A DNA stretch of 64,000 bases from Cladorrhinum sp. PSN259 (taxonomy: Eukaryota; Ascomycota; Sordariomycetes; Sordariales; Podosporaceae): the NCBI GenBank assembly GCA_033725935.1, contig MU867085.1, positions 248,001 through 312,000 of the forward strand. Direction: 5' to 3'. This document shows positions 22,244 through 33,795 of this stretch, piece by piece (positions within the stretch are counted from its first letter, which is position 1; every line of letters begins with the position of its first letter). The translations under genes were made by a program, and so were the position numbers. Under the pieces are notes generated by a model that did not search any database, was not told the DNA's origin, and saw only the letters and a list, made by a program, of their open reading frames with translations.

Positions 22244-23992
22244 TCACATTTGTCTCTTCTTCATGACCCTCTCCAACGCCTCCCTCCGCTTCAACTTCTC
22301 CCTCTCCAGAAACTTTCTCCGGCACTTGCCCACCGTAACGGGCCTGATCCTTTTATCTAGGGCATAATCCACCGGCGACTTTGCCTTGATGTACTGCAGC
22401 AGCACCTGGTCCTGCGTGTCGAGCGTAATCAGGTTCCCGAAAGTTGGATAAAAGAAATTATCCCCGCCGCCCGCGATGAAGTCGAGCGTCACGACCCTGT
22501 ACTCTTTTGTTAGGTCCAACGGTTTCCCGCCGATGGTGACCGACACCAGCTCTCCCTGGGCTGATGTCCCACCAGTACTGTTGGACGGTTGGTACTCGAT
22601 TACAATGTTCTTGCTGACCTGCAGGAACGACGTCACGGGTTTGCTGTTTGCCGGGTTCGTTTTGGAAAAGATTGCCGCGAGAGCATCCCAGAGTCGCTGA
22701 CCGGAGAGGGCAATCTCGACGATGGAGTTGCCGAACGGAAAGGCCGTCAGGACTTCGCCGCGCGTGATGGGGCCGGCGTCGATCGTGGCGCGGATCCCCC
22801 CCGCGTTGATCAGGGCGAAATCGACAGGGGGGGAATCGGGCGTGCTCAGGTTCTGCCGGTACTCGAGCATGGCGTCGGCCATAAAGTCCCCCAGGAGGCA
22901 CTCGCCCAGCTGGCAGGTCGACTGGTCGAGCTCGACGTTGGACTGCCCGACCACCTCGGCGGCGTACTCCTCGAAGGGCTTCCTCCAGGCGAGGATTTCA
23001 GACTGCAGTTCCGGGTCCTGAGCAGTGGTGTTGGTGAGGTGGATCGGCGCGCCGTGGTACGCGAGGATTTTGCCCTCGGCGTCGTAGGTCACGTCGATGT
23101 AACCGAGGTACTCGCCCCATCGGTACGCGGTCACGATGAAGACCTCGTCGCCGTCCTTGTTGTCCACTATTGTCGGGTAAGGGCCCACGGCGCCGGCAAA
23201 GTCTCCGAGGGGCGTGTGGGAGTGCCCGCCCATGATCAGGTGCAGGCCTGTGGTTTCTTTGGCGAGACGCTGGTCTTCCTCGTAGCCGATGTGCGTGATG
23301 GCGGCGATGCGCTTGATGTTTGTGTTGGCGCGGATGTAGTCGATTGTGTTTTGGACCGCCGCCACGGGGTCCGAAAAGGTCGTTCCCGGGCCGGGGGAGG
23401 AAATGCCGGGTGTGGTTTCAGTCGTGACGCCGATGACGGCGAGTTCGTACTGCTCAAAGATGTGGAAGGGCTTGATGGTCTTGTTGAGCGCGGGTTGGGT
23501 TGACTGGATGTTGGCAGAAACGATGGGAAAGGTGAGGTTGCTGAGGAACTCTCCCAGGTGGTCGTCCCCCCTGTCGAACTCGTGGTTGCCGAGCGTCATG
23601 GCGTCGAAGCCGATCTGGTTGAGGGTTTCGGCGATTTTCTCTCCGCCGTAGTAGGAGAAGAACATGGTTCCTTGGAACTCATCGCCGACGTTGAGCAGGA
23701 GAGAGTCCGGGTGGGAAGGGCGAGTCTCCTGGAGCACCGTCTTGACGCGGGCATATCCGCCGAAGCATCCTCTCTCGGGGCGAGTGCAGTCGGTTCCGGA
23801 CGAAGAGAATTGGTCAAGATGGGAGTGCACATCGTTGATATGGTAGAAGGAAATGTTGTAATTGCCGCTCTCGTCAATGAAGCGCTTCGAGAGCTTGCGA
23901 CGACTGACCAGGTGGTTCTCGCCGGGTGCTTGAGCCTGGACGGCCGTCACGCCGGCTGCGAGCAAAACCAACAACTTCTTGAGGGAAGCCAT
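22244..23992 (-). CDS. Secreted 5'-nucleotidase (metallophosphoesterase)
   Basis: Single-exon minus-strand gene, 582 aa. A signal peptide covers residues 1-20 (MASLKKLLVLLAAG then VQA-QA). The N-terminal calcineurin-like domain shows the dimetal motifs in order: NDVHSH at 53-58, GDEFQG at 103-108, GNHEFD at 135-140, THIG with His234, and GGHSH at 255-259. The C-terminal 5'-nucleotidase domain (PF02872) follows, with NAGGIR and FPFGN, substrate-binding segments of the family. It should hydrolyse extracellular nucleoside monophosphates or related phosphates for phosphate or nucleoside scavenging. The last about 30 residues are strongly basic (RRKFLEREKLKRREALE) and there is no GPI signal. That basic tail is unusual for the family and could hold the enzyme at the cell wall. 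Confidence 0.93.
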   Translation of the reverse strand: MASLKKLLVLLAAGVTAVQAQAPGENHLVSRRKLSKRFIDESGNYNISFYHINDVHSHLDQFSSSGTDCTRPERGCFGGYARVKTVLQETRPSHPDSLLLNVGDEFQGTMFFSYYGGEKIAETLNQIGFDAMTLGNHEFDRGDDHLGEFLSNLTFPIVSANIQSTQPALNKTIKPFHIFEQYELAVIGVTTETTPGISSPGPGTTFSDPVAAVQNTIDYIRANTNIKRIAAITHIGYEEDQRLAKETTGLHLIMGGHSHTPLGDFAGAVGPYPTIVDNKDGDEVFIVTAYRWGEYLGYIDVTYDAEGKILAYHGAPIHLTNTTAQDPELQSEILAWRKPFEEYAAEVVGQSNVELDQSTCQLGECLLGDFMADAMLEYRQNLSTPDSPPVDFALINAGGIRATIDAGPITRGEVLTAFPFGNSIVEIALSGQRLWDALAAIFSKTNPANSKPVTSFLQVSKNIVIEYQPSNSTGGTSAQGELVSVTIGGKPLDLTKEYRVVTLDFIAGGGDNFFYPTFGNLITLDTQDQVLLQYIKAKSPVDYALDKRIRPVTVGKCRRKFLEREKLKRREALERVMKKRQM

Positions 23993-24697
23993 TTTTCACC
24001 GAAATTGTCGTCGTCGTCGTTGTTTCGACTTCGAGGGTGTTGTCGAGAATGCCCGAGATCCCTGAAGAAGAAGAGACAAGAAGTTCCAATGGAAGGACGC
24101 CAAGGGTAGCATCTTATATATATCCATGCCGTGTGCTACCGCAAGGGACTTTCCGAACGTCACTCGGACTGGATGATCGACACATGTCAGGGTGGCACAA
24201 CGGAAGCGATCGTCGTCAGCATGTCTGGGGCGACAAACTGATCGGAACCGCGACCGGGGTTTCTGGAAGCTCCTAAATAGATGAGGAGTATACACTAGCT
24301 ATCGCTCAACTTGGACATTTCAACGAATACCACCTATCACGATAAGGAAAGCATGGAATTCCTCAACTTGCCCCCCCTGACGTTTGTTAAAGGAATACAC
24401 ACTACCACATACTGCAACCTTCCCCGTTTGGTGTGGTACGCCAAGCAATCCAACGGCCTTCCTGATCGGGATTTCTTTCCCACCTCTCACTGGCTGGCTT
24501 TGCTTGCACGTGTCGGCCATCTGGGAAATTGGAAATCCGTTCCTGCATTGGATTGGATTGGACCGAACGGAAACCATTTAGCGGAACAAGTATTTTTGAC
24601 CTGCCTGGATTGTGCATCTTGACCGAGCAGCTCTATCAGAAGTCTCATATCTAGCACGTGTTTTTGTATTTATTTTATTTACCTTTTTATTTCCCCC
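23993..24697. other. Intergenic region with 5'-nucleotidase promoter
   Basis: 5' flank of the nucleotidase (left) and 3' flank of the aminopeptidase (right). Apart from the TATA-like site listed separately, only unsupported short frames were seen. Confidence 0.5.
24113..24122 (-). promoter_or_regulatory. TATA-like element upstream of the 5'-nucleotidase
   Basis: Minus strand reads TATATATAAG about 120 nt above the ATG at 23992, a normal position for a fungal TATA box. Confidence 0.45.
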
Positions 24698-26348
24698 CTA
24701 AATGTCATGTCCACATCCCAAGTGTCTCTCGCCGAGAGCCTCGAGCTCTTCAATCCTGATAACATCCGGTCCGATGGAGCGGGTGCGGATCTCGGAGAAC
24801 ATGGTGGCATTGAGAGGAGTCTTGGGAATCAACTTGGTCCCATCAACCGACAAAACGCTCAGCATGTGGGCGGCGGCCTTGACAAAGATATTATTAGCAT
24901 GGGTATATCAAGAGGGGTTTGTTTCTAAACCTACCTTGGCGTTGATAGTAATAGTCTTGGGATCAGGGTTGGAAATGGTATCGCAAGCCTGGTGGTAGCA
25001 AGGATCCTGCTCGACGCCGGTTCCCGTGTGCAAGAACCCAAACGGCTTGTTCAGGACCTGCCAGAAGGAAGCATAATCGCTTCCGTTGGTGACGACGGCG
25101 GGGGTGACGGTGATGCCCTGCTTGGTGAAGTGCTCAATGTAGATGCGCTCGATAACCTCTGAGCCGGGCGGTCCGACGCTTCCGTGGGTGCTTCCGTCGG
25201 CATCGCCAACACCAATGAATCCCTTGCCGACCATGTCAAAGTTGAGGTAGGCAAGGATCTTGTCGGCCTCCTTGACGCTCAGGTTCTGGGTGTAAAACTT
25301 GGATCCCAAAAGACCGTTCTCCTCTGCGCCCCACCAGGCGAAGCGGACCTTGTTCTTGGTGCGGTACTTGGTTGCAGCAGCAAAGAGCTCGAGGAGCAAA
25401 CTGGTTCCGGAGCCGTCATCGTTGATGCCCGGTCCGGCCTGAACGCTGTCCAAGTGGGCACCGAGAACGACGACGTTGTTCTCGTCACCGCCCTCCAAGT
25501 CGACGATGATGTTTTGGGTGGTTCTGGTCTCGATGGTTTGGGTCTGCTGGAAAGTGGCAGACAGAACCTCACCGGCAGCCAAGCGGGCCTTGATTTTCTC
25601 ACCGTCGGCGAGGTTGATGAAACCACCGGGAACGTGCTCCGGGTTGGGAGCAGAAAGGGAGCCGGCAGTGACGTTGGTAGTGATATCGTGGTAAATAATC
25701 ACAGCAGCGGCACCAGCCCGAGCAGCGGGCAAGAGACGTCCGGCGAGGGTACCTCCGGTAGGGCAGCGGAATCTCTGGACGAGAACAATCTTGTCCTTGA
25801 CGTCCAGGCCGGCGTATGAAGCAACGTCGCAGCCTGCGGCACCCTCGGGCCCGGCTACGATCTCGGCCGTGATTCCATCGGCGTCGGTGGAAGGGGAGTA
25901 GGTGAGGCCGTAAACGTAAATGTCCTCTCCGCCGACCGAAAGTGAGATGGCCTCAACAAAGTTGAAGAGGGCAGGGAAGTCCTGCTTGACGGCCTTGACG
26001 CCCTTGACTTTGGAGACCTTGTTCCAGACGTAATCGACCGAAGCAGCGTAGCCGGGGAGACCAAAGGCGCGGTTACCTCCGTTGGCAAAGGCGATGTCGT
26101 TGAGGTTTTGGAGGTTTGCCATCAAACTGGGAGACGTCAGAACATGCTTATCCGGTCAAAAAGAAATTGAGTTTTGGCCCATACCCCTTGGTGGTAATCT
26201 CAGCCTGTAGCTTTTTGGAATTGATGAGTGCCTTTTGCTTGCCGGGACCGTTTTTACCCGGGCCGGCACTTCTCTCGTTGTCGCCATCTTGTCCGGCGAC
26301 CACCGAGGCCAAAGAGACCAAGGCGGCGGCAGTCTGAAGGAATCTCAT
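24698..26348 (-). CDS. Secreted M28 aminopeptidase with PA domain
   Basis: Three exons on the minus strand (26185-26348, 24935-26126, 24698-24877) give 511 aa. A signal peptide (MRFLQTAAALVSLASVVAG) and a Gly/Lys/Pro-rich propeptide-like stretch (SAGPGKNGPGKQK) come first. A protease-associated domain lies around residues 140-250 (DVASYAGLDVKDKIVLVQR). The catalytic M28 domain follows with GAHLDSV, GINDDGSG, the catalytic pair in GAEENGLLG, LNFDMVG and the last zinc ligand in YHQACDT. This is the leucine aminopeptidase 2/aminopeptidase Y architecture. It removes N-terminal residues from peptides outside the cell, or in the vacuole if sorted there. Exon 3 supplies the family's C-terminal end and stops directly after GHDI. 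Confidence 0.93.
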
Positions 26349-27171
26349 GGTGATATGGGGTTGCTCGGTTTGGCTGGTTGACCAAAACAAAAACCGATGA
26401 GGACAAAAAACAAAGTTGAGGTGAGATACGGTGGCGTCTTTATCCAGATAAAGTTCTCAAAGGATCCCGTCCGGACTCCGCAATGATGGTGACATTGCCG
26501 CCCCGCGTTCAGGCAACGCAACATCATCACGACATGACAACCGTCTCGGCATCTTCTCCCCGAAGGCGGTTCCGGCAGGTCCAAGACCAAAACATGTCCG
26601 GAGTAATCGGCCGTACGGGGGGGAAACTGCAGCGGTGAACCGTTTGCTTGCTTGCAGTTGCGTATGACAGAAGGCCGCCCGGCGGCGTTGGTGAGCGCAT
26701 CGGGAAGGTCGAACATTGCCAAGATGAACATCACTTCTTGGCTGGACATGTATGCAAAAGAGGAAGTTCCAATTGACTCTTTTTTGGGGGAACTCTGCAT
26801 ATATTTTTTGGTGTAACAACAAGGCCTTTTGTTCCATCATTGCTAAATACATACATGTACCGGGATACGGGAACTGTTGATAAACAAAAAAAAAAGGGGG
26901 TATCCGTAGTTCACAATAAAGTCAGGTACGTGTACTTGCATCATGATGATTTGGAATTGTTCATTTGCCGCATGAAGGGTATCGTAAAAAAAAAAAAAAC
27001 AGATATATAAAGGAAATACTGTTGGTACATTGAGTTCAACGCTGTGGTTGTCTGTTGATGTTTTTTTTTCCCCCTCCGCCCATCCCTTCATTATACCTTG
27101 TTATTTTTTGGTACAGATTGTTTGTGTTCGTTTTAGTGTTGACCCCCTAAATAATGTCTCTCCATCATTCA
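26349..27171. other. Intergenic region
   Basis: 5' flank of the aminopeptidase and 3' flank of the rhodopsin-domain gene. Short A runs occur near 26886 and 26986. No gene was seen. Confidence 0.45.
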
Positions 27172-28469
27172 TCACCACCCCTGCTGCTTGGTTGCACGTT
27201 CGGCTTCCTTCCTGGCGTGAGCAGCACTGGCGGCGGCGGAGTCATCCGCCTCAGCCAGCTCTGTGGTGCTGTAATGGAAAGAGCGCTCCTCGAGTATGAT
27301 GTACTTGGAGTCGGCATCGAGGTCGTTGATGGTGTCGAGGTTGGAAACCAGGTGGGAGCCGGACTTTGATCTTCCCTTCTTGGGACGAGAGCCGATAGTC
27401 ACGATGGTGCTCGACGGCCCGGTGCTTCCTCCTTTCGCGCCGCTCGAGTTGCCGTTGGACGGGCCGCTGCGGCCGCTGGTTCCTCCAAGTACCGAGTTAC
27501 CAAAGACCTTCTTCATCAGGGGATAGAGCGTAGGGATGCAGGCGCCGATGAGAACGCAGCAGGCTTCGATGTTGGTCCAGATGACGACGTCGTCGACCGT
27601 GTAAGTGAAGTCGACAATCTCGAGCAGGCCGCTAAGAGTGTAGCACTTGTAGCAGGTGATGGCACCGGCACTGTCAGAGGTTGAATTAGCACTGGAAACG
27701 ACGTCAAGGTCGACGTGGATAGCTCTCAAACTCACCAATAGCCAAAGCCCAGGGACGAGGCAAGAGCGAGCTTCTTCTGCCAGTGAAGCTGCAGCTGAAG
27801 CAGCACGATGGTCGGGTAGATGGCGAGATAAAAGTCAAAGAAGACGGAAACGATGCCGAGGGCCATGGAGTAGTCGACCGTGTACTTGCGGTTCCAGCAG
27901 ACACCCTCGGCACCACCCCACTGAGCGGCAGCAGGGGTGCACTGGGCAAAGTTGATGACGAGCATACCGATCATCATCAAGAAGTACGAGACCGAGATGA
28001 CCCACATGATGATCCTGTGGGTGCGGCCGGGGTTGAGGAGCTTGGCGAGGAGGATGACGACGGCGAACTTGGGGATGACGAAGCCCGAGACGCCGGGAAC
28101 AAAGGAAATGATGATGAAAAAGAGGGCGCTCTGGATGTTGTCGGGCGACAGCGTCATGAGATGGCGACCACCGCCGTAAGCAATGGCAGTGCCAGCGAGG
28201 CCGAGATAGCAGTAGCACAAGACCTGAACCTTGGTTAGCAAAAGAGGGGCCACCTTGTGTTGAACAGCATCACAACTTACAATGGAAAAGATGACAACGT
28301 AGTCGTCGATAAAGATCCTGCCCATCGAAATCACTCTGCTGTAAAGTCTGGCAGCCACGAACATGGTCGTGAAAAGTGTCATGGCTCCCGTGATTCCCAT
28401 GATGGTCGGCCCCTTGTTCTCCTGAGACCAGCCCGGATAGGGCTCCTGAAAAGGTGCCTGTGTCGCCAT
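27172..28469 (-). CDS. Fungal rhodopsin-domain integral membrane protein (PTH11-like)
   Basis: Three exons on the minus strand (28281-28469, 27736-28223, 27172-27670) give 391 aa. About seven hydrophobic segments are present, the first at residues 22-42 (MGITGAMTLFTTMFVAARLYSR) with the loop motif IFIDDYVVI after it. Later come PGVSGFVIPKFAVVILLAKLL, FAQCTPAAAQW and VDYSMALGIVSVFFDFYLAIYP. These match the fungal 'rhodopsin domain' family (PF20684) to which PTH11-like receptors belong. No CFEM domain precedes it. The roughly 150-residue C-tail is cytosolic, Ser/Gly-rich then Ala/Glu-rich. A receptor role is a family-level guess; many members are uncharacterised. Confidence 0.85.
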
Positions 28470-31023
28470 TGTGTATGTGTGTGTTTGTTGTTGTTGTTGT
28501 GTGTAAGCAGTGTTAGTGGGTTTATGTCTGTCGGTAGTATATCCCAAAGGTGGTCCCCAAGCTGTGTGCTGTCGATCGAGACTACATTCGGTCCTTGTCG
28601 TCGTGGGGTACTGGGGAATAAGATCCAGACAGCTGGGACAGGAGGGTCGGGACAGAAGTGGCACCCACAAGTGTTTATACACTCTGCGAATCTCTCTCTC
28701 TCGAATTCCTTTTGTGTAAAAAGTTCCTTTCCCCTGGTTCCGACTCCTTGATGCAACTCGGTGGAGGGCCCGGGGCCCGGGTGTCGTCACTTTTGTCTGC
28801 TAAGAACAGTGGATGGATGGTGGTGGTGGCTGAGGTGAGACCTTGGACCCATGGTGTCCCTGAGAGCTCAAGGACGGACTCGGTGGACCATCATGAGATT
28901 CTTCCCAGGCACGCCAGGCTCGCACTCGCCGGCCGGCCAGTGGAAGCACGCGATGCCATTACCGACTAGAGCTGCAGCGCACGGTTGCTCGCTTTCGCTC
29001 ACTGAGAGTCTAGGGTGGCCTTTCATCCCATCTGTCAGAATACCAAGAGTACCAAGAGACAGGGGATCCTCGTTCCTGGAATCTTGGCAGCCCTTCTGGA
29101 GGCTTCAAGGACCCCGCCCGCCCGGATATTGGCGCGTTGCTTCTGCTAGCAGTGCCTGGGCGGTGGAGATGAGGGGGAGAAATGCGGGAATCGTGCGATT
29201 CATTCCATGGTTCAGTTTCTCTCAATCCTTTGGCTCCTCTCACAGCTGATGATGAACTCTCGACGCGAGCCGTCTCGACGAAACACCAAACAGCAAGACA
29301 CGGGACGGCAGATGAACATAGTTATCTGCATGTCCCTCAATAAATATGCGGCTCCAAGACCTTCCCCTCTTTCACAGACTGTTTCCATCTGTTCATCACA
29401 ACGTCGTCCGATCTCGCACTCGCTTCCATTTCAACATGGAGCAAAGAAAAGAGGAATCCTAGCGCGCATCCTGCTGGTGAAGTTTGCGGATAGTTCTCCA
29501 CCAAGCGAGCCTCCGGGTGGCATTCCACCACTCATCGACATTGTTTGCAATCTCCCCGTTTTTTTCTTGATGGCATCTTCAAAGAAACCCCAAGTTTCCA
29601 AAAGAAGACACAGAGCACCGTATCCGTGTCTACCTGCGTTGGTGCAGTGCCTGGGTTAGTATCCTGGTATTTCTTCAAGGGGTTTGTTTTGTCGTCCTCA
29701 GTGTTACCCCTAATGATAAGCATAAACTCTTAATGTTGTAGTGTAAACACTCATGCAGCAGAATACCAGTGCGCATTCTCAACTACCCGGTACTCACCGC
29801 TCCTGCTGTTGCGGTGCTGGTGACCGTCGACCGTCGACCGTCGACGATGCATCAATGAGACGGTATATATCACCAGCTATAAAGCCAAGAAGTTTGAAGT
29901 TGTCTATGTGATGAGTAAGGAGAAGCTACACCGTCTCGGTCGCTTCAAGATTCACCCAGGAATCCGAGAGAGAAAGAGATAGAGCCAAGAAAGACTTTAA
30001 CCACCTGCACATCAATCTCGCCTAGCTGCATAAGTGCCATGTCTTGTTGCGTGATAGTAGACTGTGGCGCTCATAGCGTTGCAATCCTCTGCTAAAGTTG
30101 AACGGGGACGCACCCTGCAGAGGCTCGAGCGGGGGACACTGTCCGGTAGTGGCTCGGCAGTGGGCAGGCAAACGTGAACAAAAAAGCCGGGGAAAGAGTT
30201 CCCTGAGAACCAGCTCTGAATCCTTTCGTCGCCGCCGGCAAAAGCTGCATGTGCGAACCAACATGGTTACAATGCATAATAGGGGCACATTGCGTTTATA
30301 TGTTGACATTTCCCAGCTCCGAGAAGCCCAAGACCTTTCTCTTCTGTTTTTTTCTTCTTCTTCTCTCAAGAACCTCTTATTTCACATGTACACTAGAAGG
30401 AATCCAACAATCCCCGTGTCCCCACAAACCACGCCACAGACTCAAACAGGGGTCTCTCCTACACTTACATATTTGCCCCTGGCGCCAAACTAGACTCAAG
30501 CAGAATCGAGCCCGAAGGAAAAGCGGGGAGCATTTCTTGGAAGGTGTTTGATTTGCATATTGTTTACTGCAGAGCGAGCCACTCAAGGGGCTTCCCACCG
30601 TAATGGTTCCATCAATAATTGGTTTCTTACTATGCTGTTGGTTTGAGAGACCAAGGGAATAATGTCTTTGTAATCGGGGAATATATCCCAACATGAATGT
30701 AACCCAACCCCTCCTATGGACAATAGTCCGGTTCCTGGCCCAGAAGCTTTGCCGTATCCAAGAGTGCCATTGACACCGTTCGGCGACCTCTTTCATCTTT
30801 AATCTTGAATCCCACGTGGGCCCCGGAGCTCTAGGCAAGCGGCAAGCGGAAAGAGCCCCAGTGGTTAAATATCACACCACAATCCATCCATTCCTTCTGA
30901 ATGTTTGGATCTCCCGGTTATCGTCCACCTCGGTTCCAAACTTGAACAGAGAGGAAGATCCATACGTTCACTCTTTTTACATAGCTGATATTCCCGTCTT
31001 GTCGCTAACAACTCAACTCAAAA
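28470..31023. other. Long intergenic region
   Basis: About 2.5 kb between a divergent pair. Open frames around 28850-29660 lack coding character and motifs. A CCGTCGA triplet repeat sits at 29824-29844. The 5' flanks of the rhodopsin-domain gene (left) and the rhodanese gene (right) are here. Confidence 0.5.
29824..29844. repeat. CCGTCGA x3 tandem heptamer
   Basis: Three perfect direct copies of a 7-mer, each containing a SalI-type GTCGAC core at the joins. It is isolated in intergenic DNA. Confidence 0.85.
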
Positions 31024-32016
31024 ATGCGCTTCACACTCGCCGCCCTGGCCACCGGCCTCCTCCCCGCCGCCGTCTCCGGCGCAGCCATCTCGGCCCGCGC
31101 CGCCGAGCTCGACTCCCGCGCCATCACCCCGCTCAGCTGCCTCTTCTTTGGCGATATCGTCTCTCCCTGGTGGCTCAACACCTGCAAGCAGCACCTCGAC
31201 CTCGTAGTCATCGACCTCCGCGAGGCAGCCGAGTACGCCGTCTCCCACATCCCGGGATCCATCTCCTCCCCCTTTGAGCCCGTCTCGGCCTGGTCTCAGA
31301 TGGGTCCCGGATCCCTCATCCTCGAGCTCCCCGAGTTCAGCAACCTCGTCTCCTACCTCGGCTCAATCGGTGTGGGCGCAGACACCAAGATCGTCCTGGT
31401 CAACGGCGTCGCCGTCCCTGCTTTCCCCCAGGCTGCGTCCCCCCGCGTCGCCACCACCCTCAAGTTTGCTGGTCTCTCCGAAGGCCGCGTCGCCGTCCTC
31501 GACGGTGGCTTCCCAGCCTGGGCCGCAGAGTCCCTCCCCGTCACTCAGGCCGCCCCTACCCTCACCCCCAAGACCTTTGTCGGCAAGGAGGACCGCAGCT
31601 TCCTCGTAGACATCAACTACGTCGCTGCCCGTCTCAACAAGAAGAACCAGGGCATCTTTTTGATCGACGGCCGCGATCAGGCAGTCTACAACGGCTCCGT
31701 CATGGAGGACTGGGCCCTCGTGCCCGGCCACATCCCCTCGGCCGTCAACATCCCCGCTCAGAGCATCTGGAACCCCGACGGATCGTTCAAGTCCACCTTT
31801 GAGCTGCTCTCCCTCGTTCGCTCCAAGATCGGGTACGGCGCCAGCAGGTCCTACGGAGAGATCATCGTCTACTGCGGCGTCGGCGGCTACGCCTCCTCCT
31901 GGTACTTTGTCCTGACCAGAGTCCTCGGGTTCGGTGGAAACGTCAAGTTCTTTGACGGGAGCGCCCAACAGTGGAGCCAGGTTTATCCCGACAACATGGC
32001 TGTCGGTAACAACTAA
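31024..32016 (+). CDS. Secreted tandem rhodanese-domain protein
   Basis: Single exon, 330 aa. A clear signal peptide (MRFTLAALATGLLPAAVSG) is followed by two rhodanese folds, about residues 38-175 and 190-325. The first keeps the fold markers (VVIDLREAAEYAVSHIPGSI, LDGGFPAW), but its active-site position reads VLVNGVAVPA with no cysteine. The second has VYCGVGGYASS with Cys284 as the sulfur-carrying residue and GHIPSAVNIP before it. An inactive N-half with an active C-half is normal for thiosulfate/mercaptopyruvate sulfurtransferases; export to the secretory route is not. The loop CGVGGY is close to the sulfurtransferase type (CxxGxR/T) but lacks its Arg, so substrate use is uncertain. Confidence 0.88.
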   Translation: MRFTLAALATGLLPAAVSGAAISARAAELDSRAITPLSCLFFGDIVSPWWLNTCKQHLDLVVIDLREAAEYAVSHIPGSISSPFEPVSAWSQMGPGSLILELPEFSNLVSYLGSIGVGADTKIVLVNGVAVPAFPQAASPRVATTLKFAGLSEGRVAVLDGGFPAWAAESLPVTQAAPTLTPKTFVGKEDRSFLVDINYVAARLNKKNQGIFLIDGRDQAVYNGSVMEDWALVPGHIPSAVNIPAQSIWNPDGSFKSTFELLSLVRSKIGYGASRSYGEIIVYCGVGGYASSWYFVLTRVLGFGGNVKFFDGSAQQWSQVYPDNMAVGNN

Positions 32017-33689
32017 AATACTTTTTTTTTTGTGACAAAGTCTGTTGAATGAGGAGGAGAGAGGGGGATTTGCATATCTTTTTTGCGTTTTTTATATAAC
32101 CTTGTATTTAAGCTGTCGTTTCTGTGCATATACCCAGCTGTTCTTTTTTTTTTTTTTTTTTTTTTTGTTTATCTAATATGCATCCATCAAAATCATCCAA
32201 TGGCTTTTTTTGGTCAATTTGCTTCGCAAGTGTGTTTTCTAATACTCTTGTTGGGTGACTTGTGCAATGTGCAATGTGTGAATGTGAATGTGAATGTGAT
32301 CATGGTGGAGAAACTCACGATTTAGTAGCGTCTCAGGATGGAGTTGCCAGGAAATTTACCCCTTACCATTTTCTTCAACTCCTTCAAACTGCTCGGCGAG
32401 CCAAGACATTGCATTCAACGGTATGCAACGGGGGAAATATTAAGACATACACTGTGGAGTATGCAGGTACTACTTACACTCAAACAGATACCTCGGGGAT
32501 TTTAGCGTGACATCGAGAAGGGAGGTATTCCCCGATTGGGGTTTATTGACTCTTTACGGATACCTTTGATAAGACCTTGAACGCTTGGCTTTCAATGCTG
32601 TTTGTAAATAAACACTGTCCTGTACGGATACCTTTATGCAAAGATGGATGCACAGCCCATATGATGAGAATCCCACACGGACAGTTTATTTATAGAGATA
32701 CCTAGGTTTGAGCAAATCATGTTTCATGGCCAAGATTTTGCGTTTTGTATGTCTGTTTGGAAACCAGGTTGGAAAAAGCTTGATGACAGTGTGTTACAGA
32801 CTGGGGGCCTTCGTTTCCTCCGGAGGGAAGTAACTGAATCAAATATGGGTGGGCAAGTACAGTTGAGAGGAAGAGTCATATCTACCGGTAGTAACAACGA
32901 ATTGATCGACAACGATTTTGCATGTTTCATTCGAACCGTTCAAGATGGAAGATTTGCCATGCAAGTGAAAACGGTGGCTGTGTGTGTGTTGAGGTGGCGT
33001 GAGATATGTAAACAAACCCCCTTTTCCAGCACCCTCCAAAATCCAATTCAACCACTTCTGGCAGCATTGTTACCATCAACCATAGCACAGTAAGATAAGA
33101 CACAGATCAATCATCTGCCGCTGAGCTTAAACGAAACCATGTATTCCTTTAGCTCCTCTGTTGTGTGTTATGAGAGTGTGATTTCTGCAAACTACCCGTC
33201 TCAACCACCGGTCCGACTCCAGTTCCTTGCTCAAAAGCCCACAAAATACAGCATTGAGACTGAAGATATTACTAATTTTGACACAGAGACATTTGTTCTT
33301 TTTTCGATTGCTGGAAGCTTACTTGTAGCCACTAGCTCAGGCCGTATGTTGAACACTGCGGCGCTGTGTCTTGAGACTTCTTGCTCTCTCTTTTTTTTTT
33401 CCCCCAAAATAAATTCATCAGAAAATGTCCGTCCTTTCTTCCGATTGCTCTTAAGCACTCGGGGACACTTTTTAGAAACTGTTCTTCAAGCCATGAATGG
33501 GTACGTAACAGGTAGTGAGAAGCATTTATTCACCTAATTTTTTTTAAACCCCTTTTTTAAAAAAAAAAAAAAAAAAAAAATTTGAGTGAAAAAGCCTGAC
33601 ATCGTTCTGTAATGGGCATTCTTCTTCATTCCCTAAATAGTTATTTATAATTCCAACACTCAAAACAAAAGTGCAACAACTTCAAAAAA
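32017..33689. other. Intergenic region
   Basis: 3' flank of the rhodanese gene and 5' flank of tRNA-Phe. It holds a 23-nt T run at 32144-32166 and a 22-nt A run at 33559-33580. Open frames at about 32720-33540 look non-coding. Confidence 0.5.
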
Positions 33690-33795
33690 GCGGGTTTAGC
33701 TCAGTTGGGAGAGCGTCAGACTGAAGTTTCCACTTCATTCAAAAAGCCTGAAAAGGGTGATCTGAAGGTCGTGTGTTCGATCCACACAAACCGCA
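33690..33795 (+). tRNA. tRNA-Phe (GAA) with intron
   Basis: The 5' half starts GCGGGTTTAGCTCAG and carries a normal D arm. The anticodon stem TCAGA/TCTGA closes the loop C-T-GAA-G-A once the 33-nt intron (33727-33759) between bases 37 and 38 is removed. The T arm GTGTG-TTCGATC-CACAC is perfect, and the discriminator A is at 33795. A and B boxes for RNA polymerase III match consensus. A T-rich run at about 33800-33835 can end transcription. The acceptor stem pairs GCGGGTT with AAACCGC, leaving a G-A mismatch at the fifth pair. Confidence 0.95.

Noticed and set aside
28851..29659. Chain of plus-strand open frames in the 28-31 kb gap
   Set aside because: Frames do not join by sensible splice sites and carry no recognisable domain.
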